From: Leishmania martiniquensis
Taxonomy: Eukaryota > Euglenozoa > Kinetoplastea > Trypanosomatida > Trypanosomatidae
Direction: 5' to 3'
NCBI RefSeq assembly: GCF_017916325.1
Contig: NC_090151.1
Coordinates: 5,001-69,000, forward strand
DNA length: 64,000 nucleotides
The position numbers were made by a program, and so were the translations under genes. Shown piece after piece: positions 16,654 to 25,967 of the stretch; the first letter of the stretch is position 1, and each line of letters starts with the position of its first letter. The notes below the pieces were generated by a model. It was not told the DNA's origin. It saw only the letters and a list, made by a program, of their open reading frames with translations, and searched no databases.

Positions 16654-18837
16654 TCAGCTCTTGTCCTCCTGCGCCTCCTCTTGTTCGATGCGGCGCTGGG
16701 CTTCCTCGTACTCCTCCCATTCCTTCTCCTTGCGCAGCCTCCGTTCTCGGAAAAATTTCGCCTCCTCTTTTTCGCGGTCCTCGACGAGTTGCAGCTGCGT
16801 CAACAGCTCCCTCGCTTCTGCGAAGCGCTGCTTGGCGAACTCAGTTGCCTCTCTCGTCAAGCGGCGATCGCTACACTGGCCCTCGACGGACTCACGCGCC
16901 GTGTTCATCCAAAAGGGGGATGTTCTGGCGAAAAAAGCAGCGAACGTTTCTTCCTTCGCTGGTGTTGGTACCGCAGCCGAGGCGCCAAGCTGCGCCAGCA
17001 GCTGCTCCTTATGGACCTTGAGGCCCTTTTTGCCCGTGCGCGTAATGGAGTCGATCACTGCGGCCACTCCTGCGACACTTGGAGTCACCTCCACCGCGAG
17101 CTCCGCGGGCATGGCGTCTGGCGCCTCGTCGCCATCATCCCCCGAGTCGAGCTCCTGCTCTCGCGGCATTTTGCCGAAGTCCACGCCACGGAACCTCGTG
17201 TCGTCAGCGTCATCGTCGTTGTCTTCGTCATCCTCGTCGTAGTCCATGTCGTAGACGGCACTGACAACTGTGCTACCGCTCTCCCACGAAGCGGCGTCGC
17301 TCTCTGATTCCTTGCCCAGCCACACCGCAGCCGACAAATCCTGTGACAGCAGCGGCTGATACGTGTCAAGCTTGTTAAGGTTCAGTGTGTACAGGTCTGA
17401 CATGGTAATCTCCCTCTTGCTGCTCTCAAACTGGCCACCGTAGAGGTACAGCGTGTTGCCCATCACCACCATCGCGGAGTCCATTCGCCGGTGAGGCACG
17501 ATTTGCCCATGCCGGTTCGTTTCGTAACTCACTCTCATCTCTTCGCTTGCCGCCGCCGCCCCTGTCTGGGGGGTGCGGCCATCATCGTCCTCCTCAGAGG
17601 TCGAGGTACTGTCCTCCTCACCGCTCGACTCGCCACAGTAGAGATCCAGGGCGCTTAGCTGGGTCGCTAGATCATCCAGGTGCTCGCATTTCCCAGCCGC
17701 CGTCGTGCGCTTCGCTACACGCCGCAGCACGACCGGGTAGAAGCGCTTCGTGTCCATGTGGAAAACATAAAGATCGTTGTAGAAGGTCGACACCATCTTG
17801 CCCCCTGGCGACTCGATGTCAACGACGCCGCCAAACAAATAGAGTCGCTTGTCCTTGGAGGCGCAGGAGACGCCGCAGCGTATGGGCGGCGGAACGCCAC
17901 CAAGCCTGATCTTCGTCCACACTGGCAGGAGTCCCTCTCCGGAGGCGTCGACAGTAACGTGCTGCAGGGTGATCATCCACAGATCGTGATGAACGGTTGC
18001 CTCCGACTTCTTGAAACGGTTGAACTTCTGTGTCGAGTAGCCGCCGTAGACAAAAAGCTCGTCCTGATAGACGCTCATGCTGTGCCCGCTGCGCGCGTGC
18101 GGCAGGTCTGTCATCGGAGCCGTCTTCACCTGTGACCAGCGGCCCGCGCCGTCGAGGCTGGAAAGAATCCATAGATCGTCGAAGTAGCGGCACTCCTGCG
18201 CATTGTCGTAGAAGCCGCCGAACATGACCGCGTTGCGCCTCCACAACACCATTCGGTGCCCGCTGCGAGAAGAGGGGCCGCCTTTGAGATTCTTAAGCTC
18301 CTCCCACTCACTGCTGCGGCAGTCAAAGCGCCATACATCCTTGAAGTGCAGATACTGCGATTGCGACTGCGAGACAAACTCGCCACCGAACACGATGAGG
18401 TACTGCTTGTACACGATGCCTTGGCTGCTGCTCCGCGGGGCGGGGTTGACAGCGGAAGACAGCCGTGCCCAGGTGCCGCGCCTGGCATTGAAGAAATAAG
18501 TGTCGTTGTACGCCTCTGTTCTCTCGCCATTCCAGAACTCACCGCCAAAGAGAATCAGCTCACTGTCGCGCTCCGGGTGCGGCACCAAGACGACATTGAC
18601 GCGAGGTGTCGGTGGGGCCACGTCGGCGACCTCCTCCACCGTCTTTACCTTTCCTTCCTGCTTCTGGATTCGCTTTAGCGTCACTTCGATCGCCTCTTCG
18701 TTGTTGAAGCCCTCCGCCGCCTCTTCGCCGTTGCCTTTGTTCTCGCCCTTGTGCAACTTCAGCGCCTGCCGAGCAGCCCGCTTGGCCGCCTTCGCAGGAT
18801 CCTCGTTCTTCTTGCGCTTATCGCGGCCTTTGCCCAT
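16654..18837 (-). CDS. Kelch-repeat protein, KLHDC4/Kel3 type
   Basis: A 727-residue protein with a Lys-rich N-terminus (MGKGRDKRKKNEDPAKAAKR) followed by about six kelch repeats between roughly 85 and 480, marked by LILFGGEFWNG, YLIVFGGEF, AVMFGGFYDN, ELFVYGGYS, LYLFGGV and LYLYGGQF. An Asp/Glu-rich segment follows (around 540-560). The last 120 residues match the DUF4110 domain (FFARTSPFW, LTREATEFAKQRFAEARELL) and end in a charged helix. This exact order (basic start, kelch propeller, acidic stretch, DUF4110) defines the KLHDC4/Kel3 family, which is widespread but of poorly known function. It is likely soluble. Its 3' flank carries repeat copy A. Confidence 0.88.
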   Translation of the reverse strand: MGKGRDKRKKNEDPAKAAKRAARQALKLHKGENKGNGEEAAEGFNNEEAIEVTLKRIQKQEGKVKTVEEVADVAPPTPRVNVVLVPHPERDSELILFGGEFWNGERTEAYNDTYFFNARRGTWARLSSAVNPAPRSSSQGIVYKQYLIVFGGEFVSQSQSQYLHFKDVWRFDCRSSEWEELKNLKGGPSSRSGHRMVLWRRNAVMFGGFYDNAQECRYFDDLWILSSLDGAGRWSQVKTAPMTDLPHARSGHSMSVYQDELFVYGGYSTQKFNRFKKSEATVHHDLWMITLQHVTVDASGEGLLPVWTKIRLGGVPPPIRCGVSCASKDKRLYLFGGVVDIESPGGKMVSTFYNDLYVFHMDTKRFYPVVLRRVAKRTTAAGKCEHLDDLATQLSALDLYCGESSGEEDSTSTSEEDDDGRTPQTGAAAASEEMRVSYETNRHGQIVPHRRMDSAMVVMGNTLYLYGGQFESSKREITMSDLYTLNLNKLDTYQPLLSQDLSAAVWLGKESESDAASWESGSTVVSAVYDMDYDEDDEDNDDDADDTRFRGVDFGKMPREQELDSGDDGDEAPDAMPAELAVEVTPSVAGVAAVIDSITRTGKKGLKVHKEQLLAQLGASAAVPTPAKEETFAAFFARTSPFWMNTARESVEGQCSDRRLTREATEFAKQRFAEARELLTQLQLVEDREKEEAKFFRERRLRKEKEWEEYEEAQRRIEQEEAQEDKS

Positions 18838-19897
18838 TTCCCTCGCTGTGTCCTTTTTTGTGTGGTACTCTTCGGAGTCTTATCGATTGACAACAGATCA
18901 GCAGAGAGGCAAAGAGGCGGTCGCCGTGAAAGGCGACGCAGTGACGGTGAGGATAGAGAGACTGAGGGAAAAGAGAGCGGGGGCTGCTGTAAGCCAGTGA
19001 AAAAGCACGCACGCAGAGGAGTGATTTAAGATGGGAAACACAAAAGAACAGAGGGCTCTCCGCAGCCACTGTGGTGCACTGATTGTTGACTTGGCGGTAA
19101 TGGTGCACGAGGGCGGAGGGATGGCTCTCGAGTGTCCTTAGAGTGTATGAACAAAAGGGGGGCAGGCGTCGTAGAGAGCGCGAAGAGGAGCACGAAGCCT
19201 CACTCGAACGAGAATGAGAGAGAACTGCAAAGACATGCGAGAGGATTGCAGCTTTCCCTACAGAGCAACGGAAGGAGAATAAAAAATCGCACAACTCAAA
19301 GGGAGGGTGGGACGCTAATGTTGCGCATGGCCGGCACCTCTTAGGAAGGAGGGAGGAGGAGGGGGCAGCAATCTATCACAAAGACCCCACCACCTGCTTC
19401 CACGAACGCGTCCAGCAGTAGCTGCACCGCCGATGCGCACCCCTATCCGTCCCCGTAGGGAGTCCGCACGTATCACGAAGACCGGCACTTCGGCACTCCG
19501 GGCCCAAGTCGCTGCAGATAACCAGTGCTCTGATGTTGGGACCTCCGTACAGGTGTCTTTACTAGCTCATGGCTTTCAGTCCACGGAGCCTGTGACGATG
19601 GCTCGCGGGCGGCGCGGTCTGCCTGCGCTGCCCACGAAGAAAAGGAAAACATGGCGGCAGCCCATGGACAAAGATTCCCACGGCATCCCCACCCCTCTCG
19701 CGCACGTGACCACGCAAGTGCGCGCCGACTGTTGGGGCAGCAGGGTCCGCTAAAAAAAAAGCAGTGAGTCCAGATAGTTGGACGATACATCCGGCAGACG
19801 ATGCGTTCGCGCCGCTGCCCGCGCACAACGAAGATGCGTTGTATGCGGTGCCCACACGTAAAGAAGAGTTAAACATTGAATAGGACTGTCTACTGAG
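18838..19897. other. Spacer between kelch gene and repeat copy B
   Basis: A purine-rich plus-strand stretch at about 18895-18920 may act as the kelch gene trans-splice tract (sense AG near 18878). Further on are only short unrecognised frames and a plus-strand poly-A run at 19753-19761. This is probably the leader of the kelch gene plus the distal 3' UTR of the small gene at 20.7 kb. Confidence 0.45.
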
Positions 19898-20430
19898 GCC
19901 ACACTCTCACTGCCTTCCCCGAAACGCAGCACAGCGCACGTGTTAAGCGCCACGTAGTCGTGTGGACACGCCGTACAGCTATACCGCAAATCCGGCACCT
20001 CGGCACGGCCCCCATCCCGCCTCGCGCGCCCGCCCCCCTCGCACCCGCTCCCACCATGCCGGGCGCCACGCCGCGCAGCCCCGTCTCCGGAGCGGCACAT
20101 GCTCCCCGCACCAGTGGCCAGAGTGAGGGCCGGGCGGGATGCGCACCAGTGTCACGCCGACACCCCGCCCTCCGTACCGATCGCGCACACGTGGGCACCG
20201 TCGCAGTCCCATGCACGGCCTCGCCACCGACAGGCATAGCCGATACACCGCCCTGCATGCCCTCCGCCCCCCCCACCCACTCACCCACCCACCGGCACCC
20301 ACATCCAGACACACTCTGTAGGAGCTCGGCCCGATTCCCAGCACCAGCGGAGCTGGCATGGCGTGGGCAGGGGAATGGTGAGGCTGCCTGGCCTCCGCAA
20401 CACACACTCTCCCGGAGAGAGCGAGGCACT
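19898..20430. mobile_element. Dispersed retroposon-like repeat, copy B (SIDER-like)
   Basis: Near-exact duplicate of 15837-16369 at a constant offset of 4061 bp. The three differences correspond to copy A positions 15844, 16338 and 16363. Beyond 20430 it continues with a segment (to about 20475) missing from copy A but recognisable in the relic at 60284-60320, so copies A and B retain different right ends. It lies downstream of the small HMG-like gene, in the expected 3' UTR. Confidence 0.75.
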
Positions 20431-20743
20431 CTACACCGCCCCTTTCGCCCACCTCGAGATATGAGACGCGCTCGTGTGGCCGTCTCCTCCCCTTTTGGGG
20501 GGGGATAGTGAAGCGGAAGAAGACATCGAAACGGAAGTAATGCACATCGAGAAGAGCGCCGACATCTTGAGCGGAGGAGAGAAAGGAGTAGACGTGTGCG
20601 ATTCGACGGAGAAAAGGCGACGCACGAGTCAGTACGAGAGCCAACATGGTACCGGTCCCCAGCACACGCAGGGACCGCCATGACGCACGCAGAGCTAGTT
20701 GGGCCCCCCTTTCCCTCTAGCGTGGATCATGTGAAGCTCCGTG
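20431..20743. other. 3' UTR of the small HMG-like gene
   Basis: Starts with the right-end remnant of repeat copy B (to about 20475). A C-run followed by a G-run at 20490-20508 could form a weak hairpin. No coding sequence is recognised. Confidence 0.45.
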
Positions 20744-21028
20744 TCATTCTCTCCCGAATGCAAGATTCTTTGTGCACGGGTGCTGCTCGTCATTTTCACG
20801 CATCAGGAGCTGAGCCTCTGCCTGACAGGTACGCTCCATCTCGTCATTGATAGCTTCGACACGCTCCTCGTACTTTAACTTCTCAGCTGGTGAGCAACGC
20901 TGGTATGACCGTGCCAACGCACATGCGTCGTCGTACTGCGTGTAGGAGGAGAAGCTACTCCGCTGACTGAGGGCGTACAGATCGAGAGGTGACATAAAGG
21001 CAAGTTGCCGCACGCTCTGCCGCCACAT
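20744..21028 (-). CDS. Small HMG-box-like protein
   Basis: A 94-residue protein. Residues about 12-64 follow an HMG-box pattern: MSPLDLYALSQ at the start, aromatic FSSYTQY, and the diagnostic SPAEKLKYEERVEAIN in the last helix. Only part of the box is well conserved. The first 11 residues (MWRQSVRQLAF) are basic and free of acids, which suits a short mitochondrial presequence. Small HMG-like kinetoplast-DNA-associated proteins are known in trypanosomatids and this may be one, but I cannot confirm it. The in-frame TTG upstream is not a likely start; the ATG at 21028 is 10 nt downstream of a trans-splice AG, which supports it. Confidence 0.65.
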   Translation of the reverse strand: MWRQSVRQLAFMSPLDLYALSQRSSFSSYTQYDDACALARSYQRCSPAEKLKYEERVEAINDEMERTCQAEAQLLMRENDEQHPCTKNLAFGRE

Positions 21029-21038
21029 TGGGCCTGCG

Positions 21039-21067
21039 CTCAAGTGAAAGGAGGCGGATAGAAATTA
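21039..21067 (-). promoter_or_regulatory. Trans-splice acceptor of the small HMG-like gene
   Basis: A sense-strand AG at 21039-21040 follows a pyrimidine-rich tract (plus-strand purines at 21041-21067). The leader would be 10 nt. Confidence 0.6.
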
Positions 21068-21705
21068 GATCGCACAAAAAACGCGGGCACCAAGCACAGC
21101 AGGCAAAGACACGAGCGGGCCCTACAGTGCGAGCTTAGGCCTTACGTGATTAAGCTCCTGGAGAGCAAAGGGACTTGCGTGCGGTTTATCTGCCAGCCCT
21201 AATCAAGCCTCCTCAGCACGTGTGCGATCAGCAAGTACTGCCGACTCCTGCGAGGCGTCGGAACTGAAGAGGGGTGCGTCTAGGGCCGGCAAGTCCATCA
21301 TACCACGTCAAAGGAGAGTGTGCCGAGGAGAAGAGTGACGGGGGGACGAAAGGGAGGAGACGCGCACATACAAAATCGTCGCGTGGGGCAGCGTGGGGTG
21401 GCGCTGCCACGAAGAGCCAAAGGAAGCGGATGAGTGGTACTACGACGCTTTCTTCTACGTTCTTCGTCAGCTTCCGTGAGTCACGACTGTGTTGGTGATA
21501 AGCGCAGACACATGCAGTACGGCGCCGTGGCGATTCAACCAGAAAGAGTAAGCAGTTGCAGGAAAGCAGCAGAAAACAGGAAGACGGAAGGAAGGATGCC
21601 ATACCGATGCGAGAATACACATCTTTCCACAGTGTCGCACGGAAAGTACTGAAGCATGGAGCACACCGCCATGAATCAAGGGGCAAGAACCGCTGAACTC
21701 CCTTG
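21068..21705. other. Spacer downstream of the unknown gene at 21.7 kb
   Basis: Presumed 3' UTR. The plus strand has a poly-A run (21073-21080) and purine-rich blocks at 21311-21360. Open frames on both strands are unlike proteins. Confidence 0.5.
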
Positions 21706-22689
21706 TCACCAAGGCGGCACTATTAGCAAGGATTTCTCGTACTGACCTTCAGAGGTGTCGAAGTCATCTTCCAATCTGACGCTGCCGCCCGCGTCTGTCG
21801 CGGGCGGCACCCGTGGCACCGGCGCGCGTGTTCGTTGGGTTGTGGCGATGTTGACGAGAGCACTAGGCACCTCCATGGAGAGAAAGAGGGGCTTTCTATG
21901 CGGGATGAGGGAGAGGCCGAGTTTCATGGCGCGGTGTGGGGTGATCCACTGCGGCTCGTGGAGACAGTTGTAATGGAGAGCAAGCGCCTTCATGTGCAAC
22001 GCCACCACAGGTTTGTAGAAATAGCCCTTGTAGTTTACCGGGTCGTAACGGCGGCACGTCAGTTCAGTGAAGCGGCTCGGATCGACGGTTCCCTCGACGT
22101 TGTAGAGCACCACGGGTCGGCATAGCTCATTCGCTTGGGAAACGACGCCGTTTTCCGGAGTTGACAGATAGGCAGCAGTGAACGGCGTACGGTACAGCCA
22201 CGCCGCCTCCGCCTCCGTTGCCCAATAGCGGCTCGACGTGCCGTGGCTTCGTACTCTGCGCAGCATACACTCCTCCGTCGCACGGTCAAATCGTTCGCCA
22301 TTGGTGCTTAGCGGAAGTTCGTCCGGTGCGACCCGTGATGCTAATAAGGCCGCCTCGCGGTCCTTTTCCTCAGCTTGGATGCGCCGTACACGGGCATTCC
22401 AAAGCTCTCGCATGGCATCCAGAGGCACAGTAAACTGGGAGCTGTGGTACACCCATACACTCCCGTTGGAGCTCGTCACTCGCACTGGGGCAGCTGTTCC
22501 CAAGACCAGTGGAAGACGAAGAAGCTCCATGACGGGGACGGGTACCCACACGCGACCAGTCCAGCCTTTCGTCCATGCAATGCGGGACAGGAGATGATGG
22601 TGCTCCTCGGAGAATATGTGACCACTCAGCGTCTGCGAAAGTCGCCCTGGCACGCTCTCGCCGCCCTTCTGTGCAAGGACGCACGTCAT
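21706..22689 (-). CDS. Protein of unknown function, possibly mitochondrial
   Basis: A 327-residue protein if read from the ATG at 22689; I do not recognise it. It is rich in Trp, Tyr, Pro and Arg and has a conserved-looking aromatic core (EAAWLYRTPFTAAYLSTPEN; RRYDPVNYKGYFYKPVVALH). No membrane span is seen. Such composition is common among kinetoplastid-specific mitoribosomal and assembly proteins, so that is one possibility. The start is uncertain: a pyrimidine tract (minus strand, 22735-22691) ends directly at this ATG, and the next AG lies inside the frame about 20 nt after it. If that AG is used, translation would begin at the ATG at 22530, giving 274 residues. Confidence 0.65.
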   Translation of the reverse strand: MTCVLAQKGGESVPGRLSQTLSGHIFSEEHHHLLSRIAWTKGWTGRVWVPVPVMELLRLPLVLGTAAPVRVTSSNGSVWVYHSSQFTVPLDAMRELWNARVRRIQAEEKDREAALLASRVAPDELPLSTNGERFDRATEECMLRRVRSHGTSSRYWATEAEAAWLYRTPFTAAYLSTPENGVVSQANELCRPVVLYNVEGTVDPSRFTELTCRRYDPVNYKGYFYKPVVALHMKALALHYNCLHEPQWITPHRAMKLGLSLIPHRKPLFLSMEVPSALVNIATTQRTRAPVPRVPPATDAGGSVRLEDDFDTSEGQYEKSLLIVPPW

Positions 22690-23867
22690 CGGAGGCGTGT
22701 AGGGCCAAGAGAAATATGGTGGGGAGAAAGGAGGACTTGGCGGCTTCTTCTTGCTCCGCACAGCCTCTGCCACTATTGGTTGCTGTTTCAGGTAATGTAC
22801 GCCCTTTCTTGTTGGCGTACAAAAAAACGCCTCCTTCAGTTGCGCGCGAGTGGCTCACAGCGCTGCATCGGAGCAATGAATTCAATCTGCATACGGCATT
22901 CGTTGCACTTCGAGAGCACATGGAGAGTGGGCAGGAGAATAAAATGAGGAGGGTGCAGTCGTTTGTGAGCGGTCTTTCCACATCCTGTGTGAGTTCAGTC
23001 CATCTTACCCGGGAAAGTGAAGGGAGGCATCGTGCCTTATGCACGCAGCCCTGTGCACACAAGTCGCAGAGGACCCCTTCCAAGTCACCGTGAGTGAAGA
23101 AAAACGGGCACAGTGCATACACACACACACAGGAAGAAAAAAAATAGAAACGCACAGGATGGGCGATTTTCAGTGCGAAACGGCACTTCGGCTCTGGTTG
23201 AGAACAAATCTTGCCGACGCTCCGACTGCCCTCTTTCCGCTTCCCTCTGTGTATTACTCTCCGCTGCCTTCGCAGCAGACTTCATTTCTTCCTGTGTGTT
23301 TGCTTGGATGTGCGCAACGTTGGAAAGTTTAACGTTGACTGGCAGCGCGCGATTCTCCTGTGTCTCCACCTCGTCCGTTCTCCTCCCCTCCATCAGTGAT
23401 CACCCCAGTGTAGTACGATGAGCATCGCCACGGACATGGTGCGAGGGCGCGGTGGAGCTCTCCACTGCTTCTCACCCTTTTGAGCGCTGAGATGCAGCGA
23501 CAGGTAGAGGATGAGGGAATAGAAAAGACGAAGAGTAAGGGGTGCACGACGGACCGTTTCACGCAATGGCTTCGTTTAAAAGAGAGAGGGGGGTGAAAGA
23601 AAAGTACAGCGTGCGATAGCAGAGGTCGCGCAAAACAAGAAAGCCTCACGCGCTCTTCACGGGCGAACCCACATGGACTCCAACATGCGCACACGTCACG
23701 CACACGCTGGCAGACAAACAGACAGGCGCATTGCGTTCACTGGTCACAGCGTGTCACGTATGTATGGCAGCAAGCATCTGCGCTCACTCATCATATTCAA
23801 CGTGCTTCTCCAAAGTGTTTCCGCCGTCACCTGCTCTGCAGCAGCCGGCCCGCACAGATCGCGATGC
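22690..23867. other. Spacer between unknown gene and MORN gene
   Basis: The first 45 bp form a strong sense-strand pyrimidine tract for trans-splicing. Further on there is an ACAC run at 23120-23132 followed by A-rich sequence at 23138-23149. The rest should be the 3' UTR of the MORN gene, about 1 kb. No gene is recognised. Confidence 0.5.
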
Positions 23868-25967
23868 TCAGCGACGGACGGCCTGGCCTAGCTGGTAGCA
23901 AATGGCCGCGATGGCCGCTAAGTTGATTGTGGCCGTCAAGAAAACAACAAAGCTGTAGATCCCCGCAGGGAATATCTCCGGCTCCGCATCGTTGCTCTCG
24001 GAGATTCGGCGGCACTCCTCAATGATGTCGCCAGCCTCCGAGTCATGCAACTTCACGCGCTGGTACAGCGCAGCAATGTCCATGATGTACAGGTGGTGCC
24101 GCAGCTCCCGACGCGTGGAGACACATACGTAGAGGTAGCGGTGCAGCAGCGAGCCCCAAAAGAGGAATGCGAAGAACGCGTAGGAGTGAATCGTGGAGTA
24201 GTGGCGATCGCCACGCTTGAACCCTTTTTGGATCACGTGAAAAGTGTTGACGAGGCCCAGAATGAAGGCACACATGAGCGCGAACCAAAAGACGCCCATG
24301 GCAGTGGTGCGCGCGCGGTGATTGGCGCACGCAGAGGCGTAGAGAATGAAGGAGCGCAGACTATACCAGCCTGGAAAGCCGCTGAAGAGGCTATTCACAT
24401 CAAAGCACTCGTCTAGGTTGAAGGCAATGTTGGCGTGCTTGCTGGGGCTCATGAGGCAGCGGCGCTCTAGAAAGGCGAGATTCGTGAGGACGTGAAGCTT
24501 GGCTCGGATTTCGCGCTGCATGTCCGTGATCTTCAGCACCAAAAACGTCAGCGCCCCCGAAAATAGGAGCGTCGCGAAGAAGGAGAGAAGGATGGCGGCT
24601 TGCTCAAAGCTGCCAGAGCCAAACATTTTATGCCCATACCCCCCGCGTGTCGCTGGTGCAGAGAAGCTCATCATCGCGCCCAACGCAACCCCAAAGAGCA
24701 GCCATCGGTACTTGTAGTGAGGGTTCATCACCTTGCCTTTGCCATCGTCATCGTAAGTGAAGATGCACACGCTCGCCTTTGCGTCCACCAGACTCGCAGC
24801 GAGGGCCGACAGCTTTGGGGTGAGTCTCCGGTCAATCCGCTCGAGCCCGTGCGGAAACCGAAAGAAGCTTATGTAGGACGCCTTCGCCAGCGCGACAACG
24901 AGCCACAGCACACACGGCACCACCATTTCTGCTAGCGTCAGCTTGCCATCTTGCACGTCCCCGAGAGGCACCCGGCAGGCCACGATGATGATGGAGATGA
25001 GCTGGCACAGCATCCCAACAGCGACCACGCACAGGGAGAACGACGGCGCATCGAAGTCGCTGCGCAGCGCCGCCCCGCTTACGACGAACTCTCTCTCCTC
25101 GTGCAGCGAAGTGATGCGCAGCGGAGCAACCGGCACCCACGGCAGTGACAGGAAGGGAAAGAGAAAGATGAGGCAGCGCTGAGTGAAGCGCCAGAACGAA
25201 AAGATTTCGTTCGGGGCCGGGGCCGCGCACGCGAAAACAGTCGCAGGGGAGCCATATTGGGTGACGATGCTGCGCATACTTTCTTTCGTCTCGCCGTCAG
25301 CGCCGGACGCGTGGGGGCGGAGTCGGATGCTTGCAAAACTATGATTGCCAACATCGAAGCTTTGCGCGGCGGCGAGGTGCTGCGTGGACGCCATTGGCGC
25401 GTCGTATACACAGGGGCTGGAGGTCTGGATGTCAAGCGGTGGCCTCGAAGCTTTGCCTTGGAGTTGTGCAGGAAGCGCAAGTTCCGTCGGATTGTTGGCG
25501 GCCCCCCAGAGGTACTCGTTTACTTGCTCTACAATCGTCGAGAAGAGTGCTGCGCGGGCGCGCTGCAGTACCGCAGGTGCTTTGGACGGCATCTCACTCA
25601 CCCGGTTTCCGTCTTCCCACGTGCCGCTAATCTCGCACCCTCGACGGCTGTACACGCCTCGATAGATGGCCGACTTACGAAACTCGCCGCTAAAGCACTC
25701 GCCCGTCGAGAAGAACATCGTACCCTCGCCCTCCATCAGCCCCGAATGAAACTGGCCGACAAAGATGTTGCCAGAGGGGTAAAAACACACCCCAAGGCCG
25801 TGGCGTTCGCCATTCAGCCATTCGCCCTCGTAAATAGCACCGTTGCTATACTGCAAGTACCCTCTGCCACTGCGCTCTGAGGGGTCCGTCACCGCCGCAA
25901 AGTCCGGCGCCAGGTTGTAGCCCCTGAAGTCCGTTTCACTGCTGTCCAGCACCGGCTCCGTTGACAT
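23868..25967 (-). CDS. MORN-repeat protein with multiple membrane spans
   Basis: A 699-residue protein with an unusual layout. Residues about 35-120 contain four to five MORN repeats (YSNGAIYEGEWLNGERHGLG, YPSGNIFVGQF, STGECFSGEF). After a linker of about 140 residues, the C-terminal two thirds hold about eight hydrophobic spans, for example LIFLFPFLSLPW, VGMLCQLISIIIVA, VVPCVLWLVVALA, WLLFGVALGAMMSF, AILLSFFATLLFSGALTF, FWFALMCAFILGLV, AFFAFLFWGSLL and FVVFLTATINLAAIAAI. MORN modules often bind phospholipids or mark membrane-cytoskeleton contact sites. I know no named family with this combination. The ATG at 25967 precedes the MORN domain; the extra upstream frame to 26255 is a low-complexity leader. 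Confidence 0.82.
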   Translation of the reverse strand: MSTEPVLDSSETDFRGYNLAPDFAAVTDPSERSGRGYLQYSNGAIYEGEWLNGERHGLGVCFYPSGNIFVGQFHSGLMEGEGTMFFSTGECFSGEFRKSAIYRGVYSRRGCEISGTWEDGNRVSEMPSKAPAVLQRARAALFSTIVEQVNEYLWGAANNPTELALPAQLQGKASRPPLDIQTSSPCVYDAPMASTQHLAAAQSFDVGNHSFASIRLRPHASGADGETKESMRSIVTQYGSPATVFACAAPAPNEIFSFWRFTQRCLIFLFPFLSLPWVPVAPLRITSLHEEREFVVSGAALRSDFDAPSFSLCVVAVGMLCQLISIIIVACRVPLGDVQDGKLTLAEMVVPCVLWLVVALAKASYISFFRFPHGLERIDRRLTPKLSALAASLVDAKASVCIFTYDDDGKGKVMNPHYKYRWLLFGVALGAMMSFSAPATRGGYGHKMFGSGSFEQAAILLSFFATLLFSGALTFLVLKITDMQREIRAKLHVLTNLAFLERRCLMSPSKHANIAFNLDECFDVNSLFSGFPGWYSLRSFILYASACANHRARTTAMGVFWFALMCAFILGLVNTFHVIQKGFKRGDRHYSTIHSYAFFAFLFWGSLLHRYLYVCVSTRRELRHHLYIMDIAALYQRVKLHDSEAGDIIEECRRISESNDAEPEIFPAGIYSFVVFLTATINLAAIAAICYQLGQAVRR

